DNA of 64,000 bases, taken from positions 1 through 64,000 of the forward strand of contig JACOEL010000018.1 of NCBI GenBank assembly GCA_024998625.1. Direction: 5' to 3'. A program made the position numbers and the translations under genes. This DNA comes from Nitrospira sp. (lineage in GTDB: Bacteria > Nitrospirota > Nitrospiria > Nitrospirales > Nitrospiraceae). The number at the start of each line of letters is the position of its first letter. Positions within the stretch are counted from its first letter, which is position 1. Below are positions 34,071 through 45,009 of the stretch, piece after piece. Below the pieces are notes generated by a model. That model did no database searches and was not told the DNA's origin. It saw only the letters and a list, made by a program, of their open reading frames with translations.

Positions 34071-35627
34071 TTAGGTATGTGTGGTCGGCGCGAGGGCATG
34101 GGGGATGTGCTGAATGAGATCACTCGCAATCATGCCGGCTTGGCCGAGATGCTGGGCGGCCAAATCTCCGGCCAAACCATGAAAGTAGGTTGCAGCGCAG
34201 GCAGCGTCCCAAGGGGCCAAGCCTTGAGCGAGCAGCCCGCCGACCATGCCCGTCAAGACATCACCGGTTCCCGCGGTGGCCATGCCGGGATTGCCGGTCG
34301 GGCAGATGGCTGCCAGGCCATCCGGGCGCGCAATCACCGTGCGGGCCCCCTTGAGGATGACAAAGACGCCGCGTTCCCGCGCAAATCTCGTCGCCGTGCC
34401 AAGACGATCGTCATTGACTGATTGTATGGTCGCCTCAGTTTCCAATCTGGCCATCTCGCCGGGATGAGGGGTGATAATCGGCGGTCGTTTGCACTCGGTC
34501 AGTAGCGAGGACTTTCCTGCCAATGCATTCAATGCATCGGCATCGAGTACGCAAGGCTTGTCGATTCGCTTCACGAGTTCCTGTACTAGGTCGACGGTCT
34601 CGGGATGGGTGGTCAAGCCCGGTCCGATCGCGACGGCATCCCTGGCGCCGGCGAACGCGAGCAAGCGTTCCAAGCCGGAACGCGCGAAGGTCCGAGCTTT
34701 GGTCTCCGGCATCGGCAGGGTCATCACTTCGAGGAGTTTTGCTTCCAGAATATCATTGGCGCTTGTGGGGATCGCGGCTGTCACCAGGCCGGTTCCAATG
34801 CGCAGGGCTGAGAGCGCGGCCATGGCCGCCGCGCCTGTCTTGCCGACCGAGCCGGCGATAATGCCGAGATGGCCGTAGGTGCCTTTGTGTGCCGAGGGGC
34901 GTCGTGGAGGGAGTGCCGCTCGAGCGGCCGTATCGGTCAGCAACATCAGCCGACTTCCGACGGATTCGACAAACGAGGCGGGAATCCCAATATCCACGAG
35001 TCGAACCATTCCGGCGCAATCGATGCCGGCGCCACTGTAAAGTCCTGCTTTCGGTAATCCAAAGGTCACCGTGAGATCCGCGCGTACGGCGGCTCCCAGC
35101 ACCGCGCCTGTATCGGCATGCAGGCCTGATGGAAGATCGACGGCCACGGTCGGGCGGCCTGAGGCGGTTATGGCTTCGATCGCATCACGATAGAGCCCGG
35201 TGACGGGGGTAGAGAGGCCCGTGCCTAGAATGGCATCGACAAGAATGTCACCGGTCGCCAATCGCTGTTGTATCGCCTCGGCGTCGGCAGGGCTTGTGAC
35301 GGCCGACTTCCCTGCCGATCGGAGAAATCGCTGGTACATCGTCTTTGCATCGCGACTGAGATCGTCGGGGGGCGCGAGCAGCAGGACGTGGACCCGGGCC
35401 TGTTGTCGTCGTAACAGTCGCCCGACGACAAAACCGTCTCCACCGTTATTTCCCTTGCCGCAGAGGATGATAACCGATTTTCCGGCAAGCGGTGCATACC
35501 AGGCTTCGAGGTGAGTGACGACCCCCGCTCCGGCTCGTTCCATCAGCGTTAGGGACGGCACCAAGGCCTCCATAATTGTCCGCTGATCCAGGGCTCGCAT
35601 TTGCTCGGCGGTCACGATCGGTATCAT
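34071..35627 (-). CDS. nnr: Bifunctional NAD(P)H-hydrate epimerase/dehydratase
   Basis: This 518-residue enzyme repairs hydrated NAD(P)H. The N-terminal YjeF epimerase domain (1 to about 220) has G-K-G-N-N-G-G-D-G-F-V-V and V-D-A-I-L-G-T-G. The C-terminal ADP-dependent dehydratase domain (about 235-515) has A-H-K-G-T-Y-G-H-L, P-H-P-G-E-M-A-R-L and N-P-G-M-A-T-A-G-T-G-D-V-L with the catalytic Asp. It is encoded between pdxJ and tsaE. In many genomes acpS sits in this same order, but it is absent here. Confidence 0.95.
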   Translation of the reverse strand: MIPIVTAEQMRALDQRTIMEALVPSLTLMERAGAGVVTHLEAWYAPLAGKSVIILCGKGNNGGDGFVVGRLLRRQQARVHVLLLAPPDDLSRDAKTMYQRFLRSAGKSAVTSPADAEAIQQRLATGDILVDAILGTGLSTPVTGLYRDAIEAITASGRPTVAVDLPSGLHADTGAVLGAAVRADLTVTFGLPKAGLYSGAGIDCAGMVRLVDIGIPASFVESVGSRLMLLTDTAARAALPPRRPSAHKGTYGHLGIIAGSVGKTGAAAMAALSALRIGTGLVTAAIPTSANDILEAKLLEVMTLPMPETKARTFARSGLERLLAFAGARDAVAIGPGLTTHPETVDLVQELVKRIDKPCVLDADALNALAGKSSLLTECKRPPIITPHPGEMARLETEATIQSVNDDRLGTATRFARERGVFVILKGARTVIARPDGLAAICPTGNPGMATAGTGDVLTGMVGGLLAQGLAPWDAACAATYFHGLAGDLAAQHLGQAGMIASDLIQHIPHALAPTTHT

Positions 35628-35695
35628 GGTGTTCTGTGACTCCCGGTCGGTTTCTCGCGGCGAGGGTGACAGCCCGTGCCGTAGGGGTGGCCGGA

Positions 35696-36409
35696 TTAGG
35701 CGACCAATTCCTTCATTTCGCGCACAGCCTGGACTAATCCGACCATGACGGATCGGGCGATGATGCTGTGACCGATGTTGAATTCCACAATCTCGGGCAA
35801 CTTGGCGAGTCGTTTCACATTTTTATAGGTCAAGCCATGCCCGGCGTTCACGCCGAGGCCAAGTTTGTAGGCCAGTTTGGCCGCCTGGGTAATGGCCTCG
35901 AATTCTTCGTCTTCTTCCTTCGACCGCTTGGCGTTGGAGTACCGGCCGGTATGTAGCTCGACATAGGCTGCACCGATTTTGTGCGCCGCCTTGATTTGAT
36001 CGAGACTCGGCTCGACAAACAGGCTTGTGGGGATGCCTCCGTCGCGGAGCAGATCGACGATTTTCTGAATGCGATCACGGTGGTTGGCGACATCGAGACC
36101 GCCTTCGGTGGTCAATTCTTGGCGACGTTCCGGAACGAGTGTCACGAGGTCCGGTTTCACGCTCAGGGCAATCTTGGCCATGGCGTCATCGGCGGCCATC
36201 TCCAGATCCAGTTTGGTTCGCACGATTTCCCGCAACATGGTGAGATCTCGATCTTGAATATGCCGGCGGTCTTCCCGAAGATGCACGACCAGGCCATCCG
36301 CGCCGGCCAATTCCACCAGAATGGCCGCAGTTAGGGGATCAGGATCGGTCCCTCCGCGCGCCTGCCGGAGTGTCGCCACATGATCGATATTTACACCCAG
36401 TCGAGCCAT
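35696..36409 (-). CDS. pdxJ: Pyridoxine 5'-phosphate synthase
   Basis: The 237-residue TIM-barrel enzyme condenses 1-deoxyxylulose 5-phosphate with 3-amino-2-oxopropyl phosphate to pyridoxine 5'-phosphate. Markers are [25 protein letters not shown] and [11 protein letters not shown] 36409 is chosen because GGAGGTG lies just before it; an upstream in-frame ATG (36433) would cover that site. It is divergent from the amino-acid operon. Confidence 0.96.
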   Translation of the reverse strand: MARLGVNIDHVATLRQARGGTDPDPLTAAILVELAGADGLVVHLREDRRHIQDRDLTMLREIVRTKLDLEMAADDAMAKIALSVKPDLVTLVPERRQELTTEGGLDVANHRDRIQKIVDLLRDGGIPTSLFVEPSLDQIKAAHKIGAAYVELHTGRYSNAKRSKEEDEEFEAITQAAKLAYKLGLGVNAGHGLTYKNVKRLAKLPEIVEFNIGHSIIARSVMVGLVQAVREMKELVA

Positions 36410-36608
36410 TACACCTCCGCAATTTTCCTGCATTCCATAGGAGAAAGATTTCGGAACTGGTCGAAATTCATAGACAATTCTCTCGTCACTGAGGCATTAT
36501 TAACAGAAGACGGTACGGGGGGCAAGGAGGCAGTCGTGGGAGTCCTCACTGTTTTGAGTATGACCACGATAGGGTGTTTGCCTCCAAGTCCTGCCAATCG
36601 TAGCGAAA

Positions 36609-36637
36609 TTGACTCGTTTTGAGGCCTCCATTAAAAT
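36609..36637 (+). promoter_or_regulatory. Promoter of the aspartate-family amino-acid operon
   Basis: TTGACT, a 17-base spacer and TAAAAT lie about 70 bases before the aminotransferase gene. The leader is short, with no obvious attenuator or riboswitch. The rest of the 36410-36708 gap between the divergent genes shows nothing else recognisable. Confidence 0.75.
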
Positions 36638-36708
36638 ACGCCCCTTTCAGAGGCATGGCGACTGAACCGGTTCGGAAGAGGACCCGCCTGTAGGAGTCTG
36701 ACAAATTC

Positions 36709-37905
36709 ATGGCGATCGGCGACGGCTTTTACCGCATTAAACGGCTTCCCCCATACGTATTTGCGCAAGTACAAACCCTGAAACTTGAGGCGCGTCAGCG
36801 GGGCGAGGATATCATCGACTTCGGCATGGGCAACCCCGATCAGCCCACGCCTCCTCATATCGTCGACAAGTTGATCGAGGCGTCGAGGAAGGCCAAAAAC
36901 CATCGTTATTCAGCTTCGCGTGGGATCACGAAGCTGCGTCATGCGATTACCGGTTGGTATAAGCGCAATTATGATGTGGATTTGGATCCTGAGACCGAAG
37001 CGATCGTGACGATCGGCTCCAAGGAAGGTATCGCTCACTTGGCGCTGGCCACGATCGGGCCAGGCGACGTGGTGCTGACGCCCACGCCCACCTATCCCAT
37101 CCATATGTACAGTTTTATCATCGCCGGCGGGGAAGTGCGCGGGATCGAGCTCCGCCAGGATAGCGACTTTTTCGACGATCTGTTGCGCGTCTATCGCCAA
37201 ACCTTGCCGCGTCCGCGTATTCTGGTGATCAATTTCCCGCACAATCCGACGACCGCCGTGGTCGATCTTGAGTTTTTTAAGAAGATCGTTGCGTTTGCCA
37301 AGGAACACGATGTGATCGTGATTCACGACCTGGCCTATGCCGATATCGCGTTCGACGGCTATAAGGCGCCGAGCTTTCTGCAAGTGCCGGAAGCGAAAGA
37401 TGTGGGCGTGGAGTTTTATACGCTGTCTAAGGCCTACAACATGCCCGGCTGGAGGGTCGGATTCTGCGTCGGTAACCGTGAAGTGGTCGGCGCGCTTGCC
37501 AAGCTGAAGAGTTATCTCGACTACGGTATTTTTCAGCCGATTCAGATTGCCAGTACCGTGGCGTTGAATGGGCCACAGGACTGCGTCAAGGAAGTCGTGC
37601 AACGGTATCAAAACCGGCGCGATGTTCTCGTGAACGGGCTGAATCGTATCGGCTGGCCGGTGGCGTTGCCCCGTGCGACCATGTTCGTGTGGGCTCGTAT
37701 TCCGGACCCGTTCCGGCATATGGGGTCTCTGGAGTTTTCGAAGCTGCTTCTTCGGGAGGCCAAGGTCGCCGTGTCGCCTGGAATCGGTTTCGGAGAAGGC
37801 GGAGATGAATTCGTGCGGTTTGCACTGGTGGAAAATGAACATCGCACCCGGCAGGCCCTGCGCGGGATCCGCAAGGTGTTGAATTTGGATGACCAGGAAT
37901 CATGA
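36709..37905 (+). CDS. alaC: AlaC-like class I aminotransferase
   Basis: The 398-residue PLP enzyme is strikingly like E. coli AlaC: R-L-P-P-Y-V-F near the start, [19 protein letters not shown] and F-P-H-N-P-T. The PLP Lys lies in [16 protein letters not shown]. AlaC makes alanine from pyruvate and glutamate. Related enzymes at this position in the operon are sometimes called LL-diaminopimelate aminotransferase, and that alternative would fit lysine synthesis here. Its stop overlaps hom by four bases. Confidence 0.88.
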   Translation: MAIGDGFYRIKRLPPYVFAQVQTLKLEARQRGEDIIDFGMGNPDQPTPPHIVDKLIEASRKAKNHRYSASRGITKLRHAITGWYKRNYDVDLDPETEAIVTIGSKEGIAHLALATIGPGDVVLTPTPTYPIHMYSFIIAGGEVRGIELRQDSDFFDDLLRVYRQTLPRPRILVINFPHNPTTAVVDLEFFKKIVAFAKEHDVIVIHDLAYADIAFDGYKAPSFLQVPEAKDVGVEFYTLSKAYNMPGWRVGFCVGNREVVGALAKLKSYLDYGIFQPIQIASTVALNGPQDCVKEVVQRYQNRRDVLVNGLNRIGWPVALPRATMFVWARIPDPFRHMGSLEFSKLLLREAKVAVSPGIGFGEGGDEFVRFALVENEHRTRQALRGIRKVLNLDDQES

Positions 37906-39215
37906 AGAGTGAGATCGGGGTCGGGTTAATCGGATTTGGAACGGTCGGCACCGGTGTGGCTCGGGTGTTGAACGACAATGCTGAATTGATTCGTCGTCGG
38001 GTGGGTGTGCCCGTCAAGCTGTTTCGCATTGCAGACCTGGACATCACACGCGACCGCGGCATTGCGATTGCGCCGGGCGTGCTCACGACGGATATCCAGC
38101 AAGTCCTCACGGATCCACGTGTGGATATCGTCATCGAGTTGATGGGCGGCTATGATCTTGCCAAGCGTGTGATTTTGGATGCTATCCAGCGCGGCAAGCA
38201 CGTGGTCACGGCTAACAAAGCCTTGCTGGCCGTGCACGGTGAAGAGATTTTTGCCGCGGCGTCGCGTCAAGGCATCGACCTCGGCTTCGAGGCGAGCGTG
38301 GGCGGCGGAATTCCGGTCATCCGCGCACTGATGGAAGGATTGGCTGCAAACAATATTCAGTCGATCTACGGCATCATCAACGGCACCTCGAACTATATTC
38401 TCAGCCGGATGACCAGTGAAGGTCAGCGTTTTGACGAGGTGTTGGATGAGGCGAAGCGTGCCGGCTACGCAGAGGCCGACCCCACCTTCGATGTGGCGGG
38501 CATTGATTCGGCGCACAAACTGACCATCATGGTCAGTTTGGCTTACGGCACACCCGTCAATTTCAAAGAGATCTACACCGAAGGTATCACCGGGCTCACG
38601 CCGCTCGATATTGCCTATGCGAAGGAGTTCGGGTTTACAATCAAGCTGCTGGCGATCGCAAAATACTCCGAGGGAGAAATCGAGGCGCGCGTGCACCCGA
38701 CGATGGTGCCGTCGGTTTCCCAAATCGCCAAGGTCGACGGTGTCTACAATGCGATTCAACTGGTGGGCGATGCCGTCGAAGATGTGGTGCTGTATGGTCG
38801 GGGCGCCGGGTCGATGCCGACGGGAAGTGCGGTCGTGAGCGATGTCATGGCCATCGCGCGCAATCTGCTCAAGGATGCCGCCGGCCGTGTCCCGCCTGCA
38901 TCCTATCAGCCCGATCAGCGGCGGCCGTTGCGCATGCGACCGATGGAAGAAATTACCTCGCTCTACTACATTCGTTTTATGGTGGTCGACCGGCCGGGTG
39001 TGTTGTCGCAGATTGCCGGGGTGCTGGGTCGTTATGGGATCAGCATTTCGTCGGTGCTGCAGCAGGGACGCAAAGAGGGGCAGACGGTGCCGGTGGTGAT
39101 CATGACGCATATGGCAAAGGAACGGGACATTCAAAATGCACTCCGTGAGATCAACCCCATGTCCTACATCTCCGAGCCCACGATGCTGATCAGGGTCGAA
39201 GGACGGGATGAATGA
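37902..39215 (+). CDS. hom: Homoserine dehydrogenase
   Basis: This 437-residue enzyme reduces aspartate semialdehyde to homoserine with NAD(P)H. Seen: the nucleotide motif [16 protein letters not shown], the G-T-S-N-Y-I-L-S signature, Y-A-E-A-D-P-T-x-D-V-A-G-x-D (catalytic Asp/Lys region) and a C-terminal ACT domain (about 350-425), the usual site of threonine feedback. It is coupled to the aminotransferase by an ATGA overlap. Confidence 0.96.
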   Translation: MKSEIGVGLIGFGTVGTGVARVLNDNAELIRRRVGVPVKLFRIADLDITRDRGIAIAPGVLTTDIQQVLTDPRVDIVIELMGGYDLAKRVILDAIQRGKHVVTANKALLAVHGEEIFAAASRQGIDLGFEASVGGGIPVIRALMEGLAANNIQSIYGIINGTSNYILSRMTSEGQRFDEVLDEAKRAGYAEADPTFDVAGIDSAHKLTIMVSLAYGTPVNFKEIYTEGITGLTPLDIAYAKEFGFTIKLLAIAKYSEGEIEARVHPTMVPSVSQIAKVDGVYNAIQLVGDAVEDVVLYGRGAGSMPTGSAVVSDVMAIARNLLKDAAGRVPPASYQPDQRRPLRMRPMEEITSLYYIRFMVVDRPGVLSQIAGVLGRYGISISSVLQQGRKEGQTVPVVIMTHMAKERDIQNALREINPMSYISEPTMLIRVEGRDE

Positions 39216-39260
39216 ATGGGGCTCTCCGGTGTTGCTGAGAGGATGGTCGAGTAGACTCTT

Positions 39261-40319
39261 ATGATTCGTTGGCGTGGGATCATCGAAGAATACCGGAAGT
39301 TCCTGCCGGTTACGGCGCAGACACCTGTGGTCACGCTGGGCGAAGGCAATACCCCGCTGATACGCGCCGCGCGGCTTGCGAAGAAGATTGCTCCGGGGAT
39401 TGATCTCTATCTGAAGTACGAAGGGATGAATCCCACCGGATCATTCAAAGACCGTGGCATGACTATGGCGATCTCTAAGGCAGTCGAGGGGGGCGCGCGG
39501 GCGGTCATTTGCGCCTCCACCGGCAACACGTCTGCCTCCGCTGCCGCGTACGGGGCCAGGGCGGGCATTGCTGTGTATGTGCTCATTCCGGCCGGCAAGA
39601 TCGCGCTGGGGAAATTGTCACAGGCAATGATGCACCAGGCCACCGTCATTCAAGTCGAAGGGAATTTTGACCAGGCCTTGACCATCGTCAAAGAGCTGTC
39701 GGCCACGTACCCCGTTGAGTTAGTTAATTCTCTAAACCCCTTCCGGATCGAGGGGCAGAAAACGGCAGCCATGGAGATTTGCGACGATCTCGGCGATGCG
39801 CCGGCTATGCATGTACTTCCTGTGGGGAATGCAGGTAATATCACCGCCTATTGGAACGGCTATCGGGAGTATCGTGCGGCCAATCAGACGACGCGGTTGC
39901 CTCGGATGATGGGATTTCAGGCCGCTGGTGCGGCGCCGATTGTCTTGGGCCATATCGTCGATGAGCCACAGACGGTGGCCACGGCGATCCGAATCGGCAA
40001 TCCGGCCAGTTGGCAATCGGCTCTTACTGCGGTGAAGGAGTCGTCCGGTGCCATCGATATGGTCACCGACGAAGAAATTCTGCATGCCTATGCCTTGGTG
40101 GCTAGTGAGGAAGGCGTCTTTTGCGAACCAGCCTCCGCCACCTCCGTGGCTGGTGTCATTAAGTTGAGCCAGGCCGGACAATTAAGAGAAGGTGTCACGG
40201 TTGTGTGTACGTTGACCGGGCATGGTTTGAAGGATGCTGATACGGCGATCGGCATTTCACGCCAGCCTCAAACAGTGAAAGCCACCCGCGATGATGTGGC
40301 CCGCCTCCTTCATGTCTGA
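39261..40319 (+). CDS. thrC: Threonine synthase
   Basis: The 352-residue PLP enzyme converts O-phosphohomoserine to threonine. The PLP Lys is in G-S-F-K-D-R-G-M-T, and the phosphate loop is the G-N-A-G-N-I segment. Its length fits the short bacterial threonine synthase. It follows hom by 45 bases and precedes a phosphomutase-fold protein thought to act as homoserine kinase. Confidence 0.96.
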   Translation: MIRWRGIIEEYRKFLPVTAQTPVVTLGEGNTPLIRAARLAKKIAPGIDLYLKYEGMNPTGSFKDRGMTMAISKAVEGGARAVICASTGNTSASAAAYGARAGIAVYVLIPAGKIALGKLSQAMMHQATVIQVEGNFDQALTIVKELSATYPVELVNSLNPFRIEGQKTAAMEICDDLGDAPAMHVLPVGNAGNITAYWNGYREYRAANQTTRLPRMMGFQAAGAAPIVLGHIVDEPQTVATAIRIGNPASWQSALTAVKESSGAIDMVTDEEILHAYALVASEEGVFCEPASATSVAGVIKLSQAGQLREGVTVVCTLTGHGLKDADTAIGISRQPQTVKATRDDVARLLHV

Positions 40320-40337
40320 TTACCTCAGGAACATTGC

Positions 40338-41588
40338 ATGAAATATTTGATCCTGCATGCCGACGGGATGGCAGATCTCGCGTGTCCGGAACTCGGTGGA
40401 AAAACTCCGCTTCAAGCGGCTGCAACTCCAAACTTTGATCAGATCGCTCAGCGTGGGGAAGTGGGGCTGTTGAGCCTTCCCTCGGAAGCCGGAGCTGCCG
40501 GAAGTGATGTCACCAGTGTGGCTGTGCTGGGATATGATCCGAAAAAATATTATCCGGGCCCAGGCCCATTGGAGGCGGCCGGTCTCGGCGTTACGGTGGG
40601 TGAGCAGGACGTGGTATTCCGGTGCACCATGGTAACGGTGCGGGGGGAGGCTGCCTCCGGCAGCAAAGATCGGGCAACCGACATCAAGAAACTCGGGCCG
40701 CATGTCCTTATGGAGGACGCGACCGCCGGGCTCATCGACACGGAGCAGGCTCGTGAGTTGCTCGAAGCGGTGAATGAGCAGCTTGGCTCGGAGTCGATTC
40801 AGTTTTACCCCGGTTCCGGGCATCGGCACCTCATGGTCTGGGTCGGAGGAAAATCTCGCGCGACGTGTCTCGATCCGCAACCGTTGGTCGGCCGGTCGAT
40901 TGCCGATGCGCTGCCGAGCGGTGACGGCGCCGACGTGCTGCGCAAGATCATGGATGCGGCATTTTTCATTCTGCGCGACCATCCGGTGAATGAGGAGCGT
41001 GAGCAGGAGGGGTTGAAGCCCGCCAATTGCCTGTGGTTGTGGGGCCAGGGCCGTGCCGCCGTGTGGCCGCCTTTGCCGGAGCGATACCAGATTGCCGGTG
41101 TGGTGGTGTCATCCAGCGATGTCCATCGCGGGGTTGGGTTGTGCGCCGGATTGGATGCGGTCGAGCTTCTGCTTGCCGACGGAAACGATGCGAATGAGTT
41201 CACGGGTTGCGTGCAAACGGCGGTGCAGGAATTGGCCAAAAAGGACTTCGTCTATCTGCATGCCGGGCTTTCCGACGACGTGCTGCACACGACTGATGTG
41301 CAGGACAAGGTGCGGGCCATTGAGCGGTTCGATGCCCAGGTCGTCGGGCCGATTCTCTCGGCACTGGCGACTCATCCCGCCTATCGGTTGCTAGTCGTGT
41401 GTGATCCCGGCCTCGCAAAGAGCCACGGTTCCGAGATTCCGCCGATCCTGTATGCGCTGTGTGATAGTGCCGCCAAGCCGTCGGCCGGAGTTACCAAACG
41501 GTTTCACGAGCAGGATGCGAACATCGCCGGGACCGCGCCTCGCGATGCCACGAAGTTGATGCTGCGATTATTCCCGCGCGGAGTATAG
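40338..41588 (+). CDS. iPGM-superfamily protein, probable homoserine kinase (ThrB2 type)
   Basis: The 416-residue protein belongs to the cofactor-independent phosphoglycerate-mutase family of archaeal type. It has H-A-D-G-M-A-D (metal Asp) at the start, the nucleophile Ser in [15 protein letters not shown], and [10 protein letters not shown] later. A subfamily of these is proposed to phosphorylate homoserine in genomes without the GHMP kinase ThrB. Its place between thrC and lysC supports that. True phosphoglycerate mutase activity is the alternative. Confidence 0.8.
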   Translation: MKYLILHADGMADLACPELGGKTPLQAAATPNFDQIAQRGEVGLLSLPSEAGAAGSDVTSVAVLGYDPKKYYPGPGPLEAAGLGVTVGEQDVVFRCTMVTVRGEAASGSKDRATDIKKLGPHVLMEDATAGLIDTEQARELLEAVNEQLGSESIQFYPGSGHRHLMVWVGGKSRATCLDPQPLVGRSIADALPSGDGADVLRKIMDAAFFILRDHPVNEEREQEGLKPANCLWLWGQGRAAVWPPLPERYQIAGVVVSSSDVHRGVGLCAGLDAVELLLADGNDANEFTGCVQTAVQELAKKDFVYLHAGLSDDVLHTTDVQDKVRAIERFDAQVVGPILSALATHPAYRLLVVCDPGLAKSHGSEIPPILYALCDSAAKPSAGVTKRFHEQDANIAGTAPRDATKLMLRLFPRGV

Positions 41589-41592
41589 AGCT

Positions 41593-42828
41593 GTGGCGCT
41601 GATCGTTCAAAAATACGGGGGAACATCCGTCGGGACGGTCGAACGGATTCATCGCGTCGCCGAACGTGTCGAGCGCGCTCAGAAAGACGGCCACCAGGTG
41701 GTGGTGGTGTTGTCGGCCATGAGCGGGGAAACCGATCGACTGCTGAAGTTGGCGCATGAGGTCACCGGTGCGCCGGATGAGCGGGAATTGGACATGCTGC
41801 TCTCGACGGGGGAGCGGGTGACTATTGCGTTGTTGGCCATGGAACTCCGGGGCCGAGGGGTGAATGCCCGCTCCTTCACGGGACGGCAGGTCGGCATTCA
41901 CACGGACAGCGCACACACCAAAGCTAGAATTTCACGCGTCACGGCCGATCGAATCAAGGAAGCGTTGTCTGCGGGCGTGATCCCCGTTGTGGCAGGATTC
42001 CAGGGCATTAACGCCAGTTCGGATGTCACGACGCTGGGCCGGGGAGGTTCCGATCTAACAGCCGTTGCGCTGGCGGCGGCGCTCAAGGCCGACCGCTGCA
42101 TTATTTATACGGATGTGGACGGTGTCTACACTGCCGACCCGAACATCGTTCCGGCTGCGCGACGTCTGGATAAGATCTCCTACGAAGAGATGCTGGAAAT
42201 GGCAAGCCTCGGCGCCAAGGTGCTGCAGAGTCGCTCGGTGGAGTTTGCGGCCAAGTACTCCGTGCCGGTGGAGGTCAATTCAAGTTTCAAAGAAGGAAAG
42301 GGAACGCTCGTGACACGTGAAGATGCCGATATGGAAGGGGTCATGGTATCGGGTGTGACGGGAGACCGCAATCAGGCCAAGATTACAATCGTCGGTGTGC
42401 CGGATCGGCCGGGGATCGCCGCGCGCGTGTTCGGGGCTGTGGCCAATGCCAACATCGTGGTGGATATGATCATCCAAAACGTCAGCCAGGCCTCCACAAC
42501 CGACATTTCGTTCACGGTCCCCAAGGCTGATTTGCGCAATGCCGTCGATCTTGTCCAGCGTCTGTCCGAAGAGATCGGCGCCCGGTCCGTGGCCGTGACG
42601 GAATCTATTGCTAAGGTGTCGCTCATCGGGGTGGGTATGCGGTCGCATTCCGGAGTGGCGGCAAAGATGTTCGAGGTGCTTTCGCGCGAAGGCGTGAACA
42701 TCATGATGATCAGCACGTCGGAAATTAAGATTTCCTGTGTCATCGAGGAAAAGTATTTAGAATTGGCCATGCGTACGCTTCACGCGGCGTTCGGTCTGGA
42801 TCGGGTTTCGGCACCTGCCTTGGGCTAG
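41593..42828 (+). CDS. lysC: Aspartate kinase
   Basis: The 411-residue aspartokinase carries out the first step to lysine, threonine and methionine. Seen: K-Y-G-G-T-S-V-G-T at residues 6-14, [11 protein letters not shown] in the catalytic domain, and two C-terminal ACT domains (about 265-335 and 345-405) for feedback by lysine and/or threonine. The start is GTG at 41593, four bases after the previous stop. Confidence 0.96.
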   Translation: MALIVQKYGGTSVGTVERIHRVAERVERAQKDGHQVVVVLSAMSGETDRLLKLAHEVTGAPDERELDMLLSTGERVTIALLAMELRGRGVNARSFTGRQVGIHTDSAHTKARISRVTADRIKEALSAGVIPVVAGFQGINASSDVTTLGRGGSDLTAVALAAALKADRCIIYTDVDGVYTADPNIVPAARRLDKISYEEMLEMASLGAKVLQSRSVEFAAKYSVPVEVNSSFKEGKGTLVTREDADMEGVMVSGVTGDRNQAKITIVGVPDRPGIAARVFGAVANANIVVDMIIQNVSQASTTDISFTVPKADLRNAVDLVQRLSEEIGARSVAVTESIAKVSLIGVGMRSHSGVAAKMFEVLSREGVNIMMISTSEIKISCVIEEKYLELAMRTLHAAFGLDRVSAPALG

Positions 42829-42903
42829 TCTGCTCGGAGGGCGGTCGCGGTCGGTGTGCCGTCTCCTCGACAGGTCCGTCATGACCCTGTTACTCTCACA
42901 TCT

Positions 42904-44547
42904 ATGAAACGTCGCACTACAGCGCTGCGGCGCCCTCGCGGTTCGGAACCAGTTTCGGTGCCGTCGCTCACGGCGGCGCAGGCGTCCGCGCTCGAAATCT
43001 ACGATACCACCTTGCGGGATGGGGCTCAGGCGGAGGATGTCAGTTTCTCCGTGGAAGATAAGCTTCGCGTGGCGCAACAGCTGGATGAACTCGGTGTGCA
43101 TTTCATTGAGGGTGGGTGGCCGGGTGCGAATCCGAAAGACATCGAGTTCTTTCGCATGGTCAAGACCATTCCCTTTAAGAATGCGACCATCGTAGCGTTC
43201 GGTTCGACGCGTAAAGCCAGCAACTCGGTTCGAAAAGATAAAAACCTTCAAGAACTGCTCGCGTCAGGAACTCCGACCATTACGCTCTTCGGCAAGAGTT
43301 GGTCGTTTCAAGTGACGGACGCGCTGGGCATTGCGCTCGCTAAGAATTTGGAGTTGATCGAAGACTCGATTCACTACTTGCGCTCCAAGGATCGTCGAGT
43401 GTTTTACGATGCCGAGCATTTTTTCGACGGGTATAAGGCCAACCCTGACTATGCGTTGCAGACGATTCGCAGAGCGATTGCCGGGGGAGCCGAACGGGTC
43501 ATTCTCTGTGATACCAATGGCGGGACCATGCCGTGGGAAATCCGTGAAATTTGCCGCATTGTGAAACAGGAATGTCCCGTGCCCTTGGGGATTCATGCAC
43601 ACAACGACAGCGAAATGGCGGTGGCGAACTCGCTCGTCGCCGTGGAGTCGGGCATTCTGCAGGTGCAGGGGACGATCAACGGAATCGGTGAGCGATGCGG
43701 CAATGCCAACCTCTGTTCCATCATTCCAAATCTACAGTTGAAAATGCAGCGGCCTGCGCTCGGCAACAAGCTGACGCACCTGAAGGATGTCTCCGGATTC
43801 GTGACGGAGATTGCCAACCTGATGCCCAATAAGCGGCAGCCCTACGTCGGGGATGCGGCCTTCGCGCACAAGGGCGGCGTGCATATTCATGCGGTGCTCA
43901 AGAATGCGGCGACCTACGAGCACATCGATCCCGCAGCGGTCGGAAATCGTCGTCGGATCTTGGTATCGGATTATGCGGGGCGCAGCGGGCTTCTGGAAAA
44001 GGTTGAAGCGTACGGCATTTCGCTGAACAAGAATCACACAAAATTGCAGGAACTGGTCGAGACGCTCAAGGAGCGCGAAAGCCAAGGGTACCAATTTGAA
44101 GGTGCGGAAGGATCGTTTGAGCTGCTGATGCGCAAAGCGATGGGCAGCCATCGCCCGTCCTTTCAGCTGCTCGGTTTCCGTGTGATCGTTGAAAAGAAGC
44201 AGGAGCATGGTCTGCTGCTGTCGGAAGCCACCGTGATGGTAAAGGTCGGGGAGGTCGTCGAGCACACGGCCGCCGTCGGTGCCGGTCCTGTGAATGCCCT
44301 CGACCATGCGCTCCGAAAAGCCTTGGAAAAGTTCTATCCGCAGCTTCGCGAAGTGAAGCTCCTGGACTATAAGGTCCGTGTGCTCTCTGCGGATAAAGGG
44401 ACGGAATCAAAGGTACGCGTCCTGATCGAGTCGGGCGATCACAAGGACAAGTGGGGCACCGTCGGTGTATCGGAAAACATCATGGAAGCGAGCTGGCAGG
44501 CGCTGGCGGACAGCATCGAGTATAAATTACTGCTCGCGGATCGTTAG
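42904..44547 (+). CDS. cimA: (R)-citramalate synthase
   Basis: The 547-residue DRE-TIM enzyme condenses pyruvate with acetyl-CoA to citramalate, the threonine-independent entry to isoleucine. It has the Y-D-T-T-L-R-D-G-A-Q motif, H-A-H-N-D-S-E-M-A-V-A-N-S and a C-terminal LeuA-type allosteric domain. The D-G-A-Q-A-E-D-V-S-F form marks the CimA subfamily rather than LeuA. ATG 42904 is chosen; a GTG at 42856 is in frame. It is the last gene of the amino-acid block. Confidence 0.93.
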   Translation: MKRRTTALRRPRGSEPVSVPSLTAAQASALEIYDTTLRDGAQAEDVSFSVEDKLRVAQQLDELGVHFIEGGWPGANPKDIEFFRMVKTIPFKNATIVAFGSTRKASNSVRKDKNLQELLASGTPTITLFGKSWSFQVTDALGIALAKNLELIEDSIHYLRSKDRRVFYDAEHFFDGYKANPDYALQTIRRAIAGGAERVILCDTNGGTMPWEIREICRIVKQECPVPLGIHAHNDSEMAVANSLVAVESGILQVQGTINGIGERCGNANLCSIIPNLQLKMQRPALGNKLTHLKDVSGFVTEIANLMPNKRQPYVGDAAFAHKGGVHIHAVLKNAATYEHIDPAAVGNRRRILVSDYAGRSGLLEKVEAYGISLNKNHTKLQELVETLKERESQGYQFEGAEGSFELLMRKAMGSHRPSFQLLGFRVIVEKKQEHGLLLSEATVMVKVGEVVEHTAAVGAGPVNALDHALRKALEKFYPQLREVKLLDYKVRVLSADKGTESKVRVLIESGDHKDKWGTVGVSENIMEASWQALADSIEYKLLLADR

Positions 44548-44580
44548 GCTCTTTTCACCCCCATCGGGCTCACATAATCC

Positions 44581-44609
44581 TTGACAGGGCAGGTAACCTC
44601 ACGTAACTT
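44581..44609 (+). promoter_or_regulatory. Putative promoter for ihfA
   Basis: TTGACA, a 17-base spacer and a weak TAACTT lie about 85 bases before the ihfA start. Confidence 0.5.
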
Positions 44610-44692
44610 ATGGAGAAATTCTTTGTCTTGGACGCTGGACACCAAGAAGCACTTCCTAAGGAACGACTCTAGTGGATGGCGGGGGGAAAGGC

Positions 44693-44968
44693 ATGAGAAA
44701 GGCGGATATCGCGAACGAAATCTTCAAGCAGGTCGGAGTATCCAAGAACGATGCAGCCGATATCGTCGAACTCGTGCTCAATCTGCTGAAGGGAGTGCTG
44801 CAAAAAGGTGACGCGGTCAAAATTGCAGGATTCGGGAATTTTGTAGTACGAAGCAAAGGGGCCCGTAAGGGGAGGAACCCGAGAACCGGCGAAGAAATCG
44901 GGATTACTCCCCGTCGGGTGGTCACGTTTCGGCCCAGTCAGGTATTTAAAAAGTACGTCAATTCCTAG
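44693..44968 (+). CDS. ihfA: HU/IHF-family DNA-binding protein (IHF alpha-like)
   Basis: The 91-residue DNA-bending protein has the DNABII signature G-F-G-N-F-V-V-R-S-K-G-A-R-K-G-R-N-P-R-T-G-E. The final F-R-P-S-Q-V-F-K-K-Y-V-N and the R-K-A-D-I-A start resemble IHF alpha. ATG 44693 is chosen, with GGGGGAAAGG upstream. It is followed 41 bases later by a MerR regulator, an order also seen in other bacteria. Confidence 0.9.
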   Translation: MRKADIANEIFKQVGVSKNDAADIVELVLNLLKGVLQKGDAVKIAGFGNFVVRSKGARKGRNPRTGEEIGITPRRVVTFRPSQVFKKYVNS

Positions 44969-45009
44969 TCGCTACCTTGCTACGAGCACAAGCAGCATGA
45001 GGACCGGTC

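Noticed and set aside
36380..36622. 80-codon frame between pdxJ and the aminotransferase gene
   Set aside because: It overlaps the pdxJ start and the operon promoter, lacks a ribosome site and has no family likeness.
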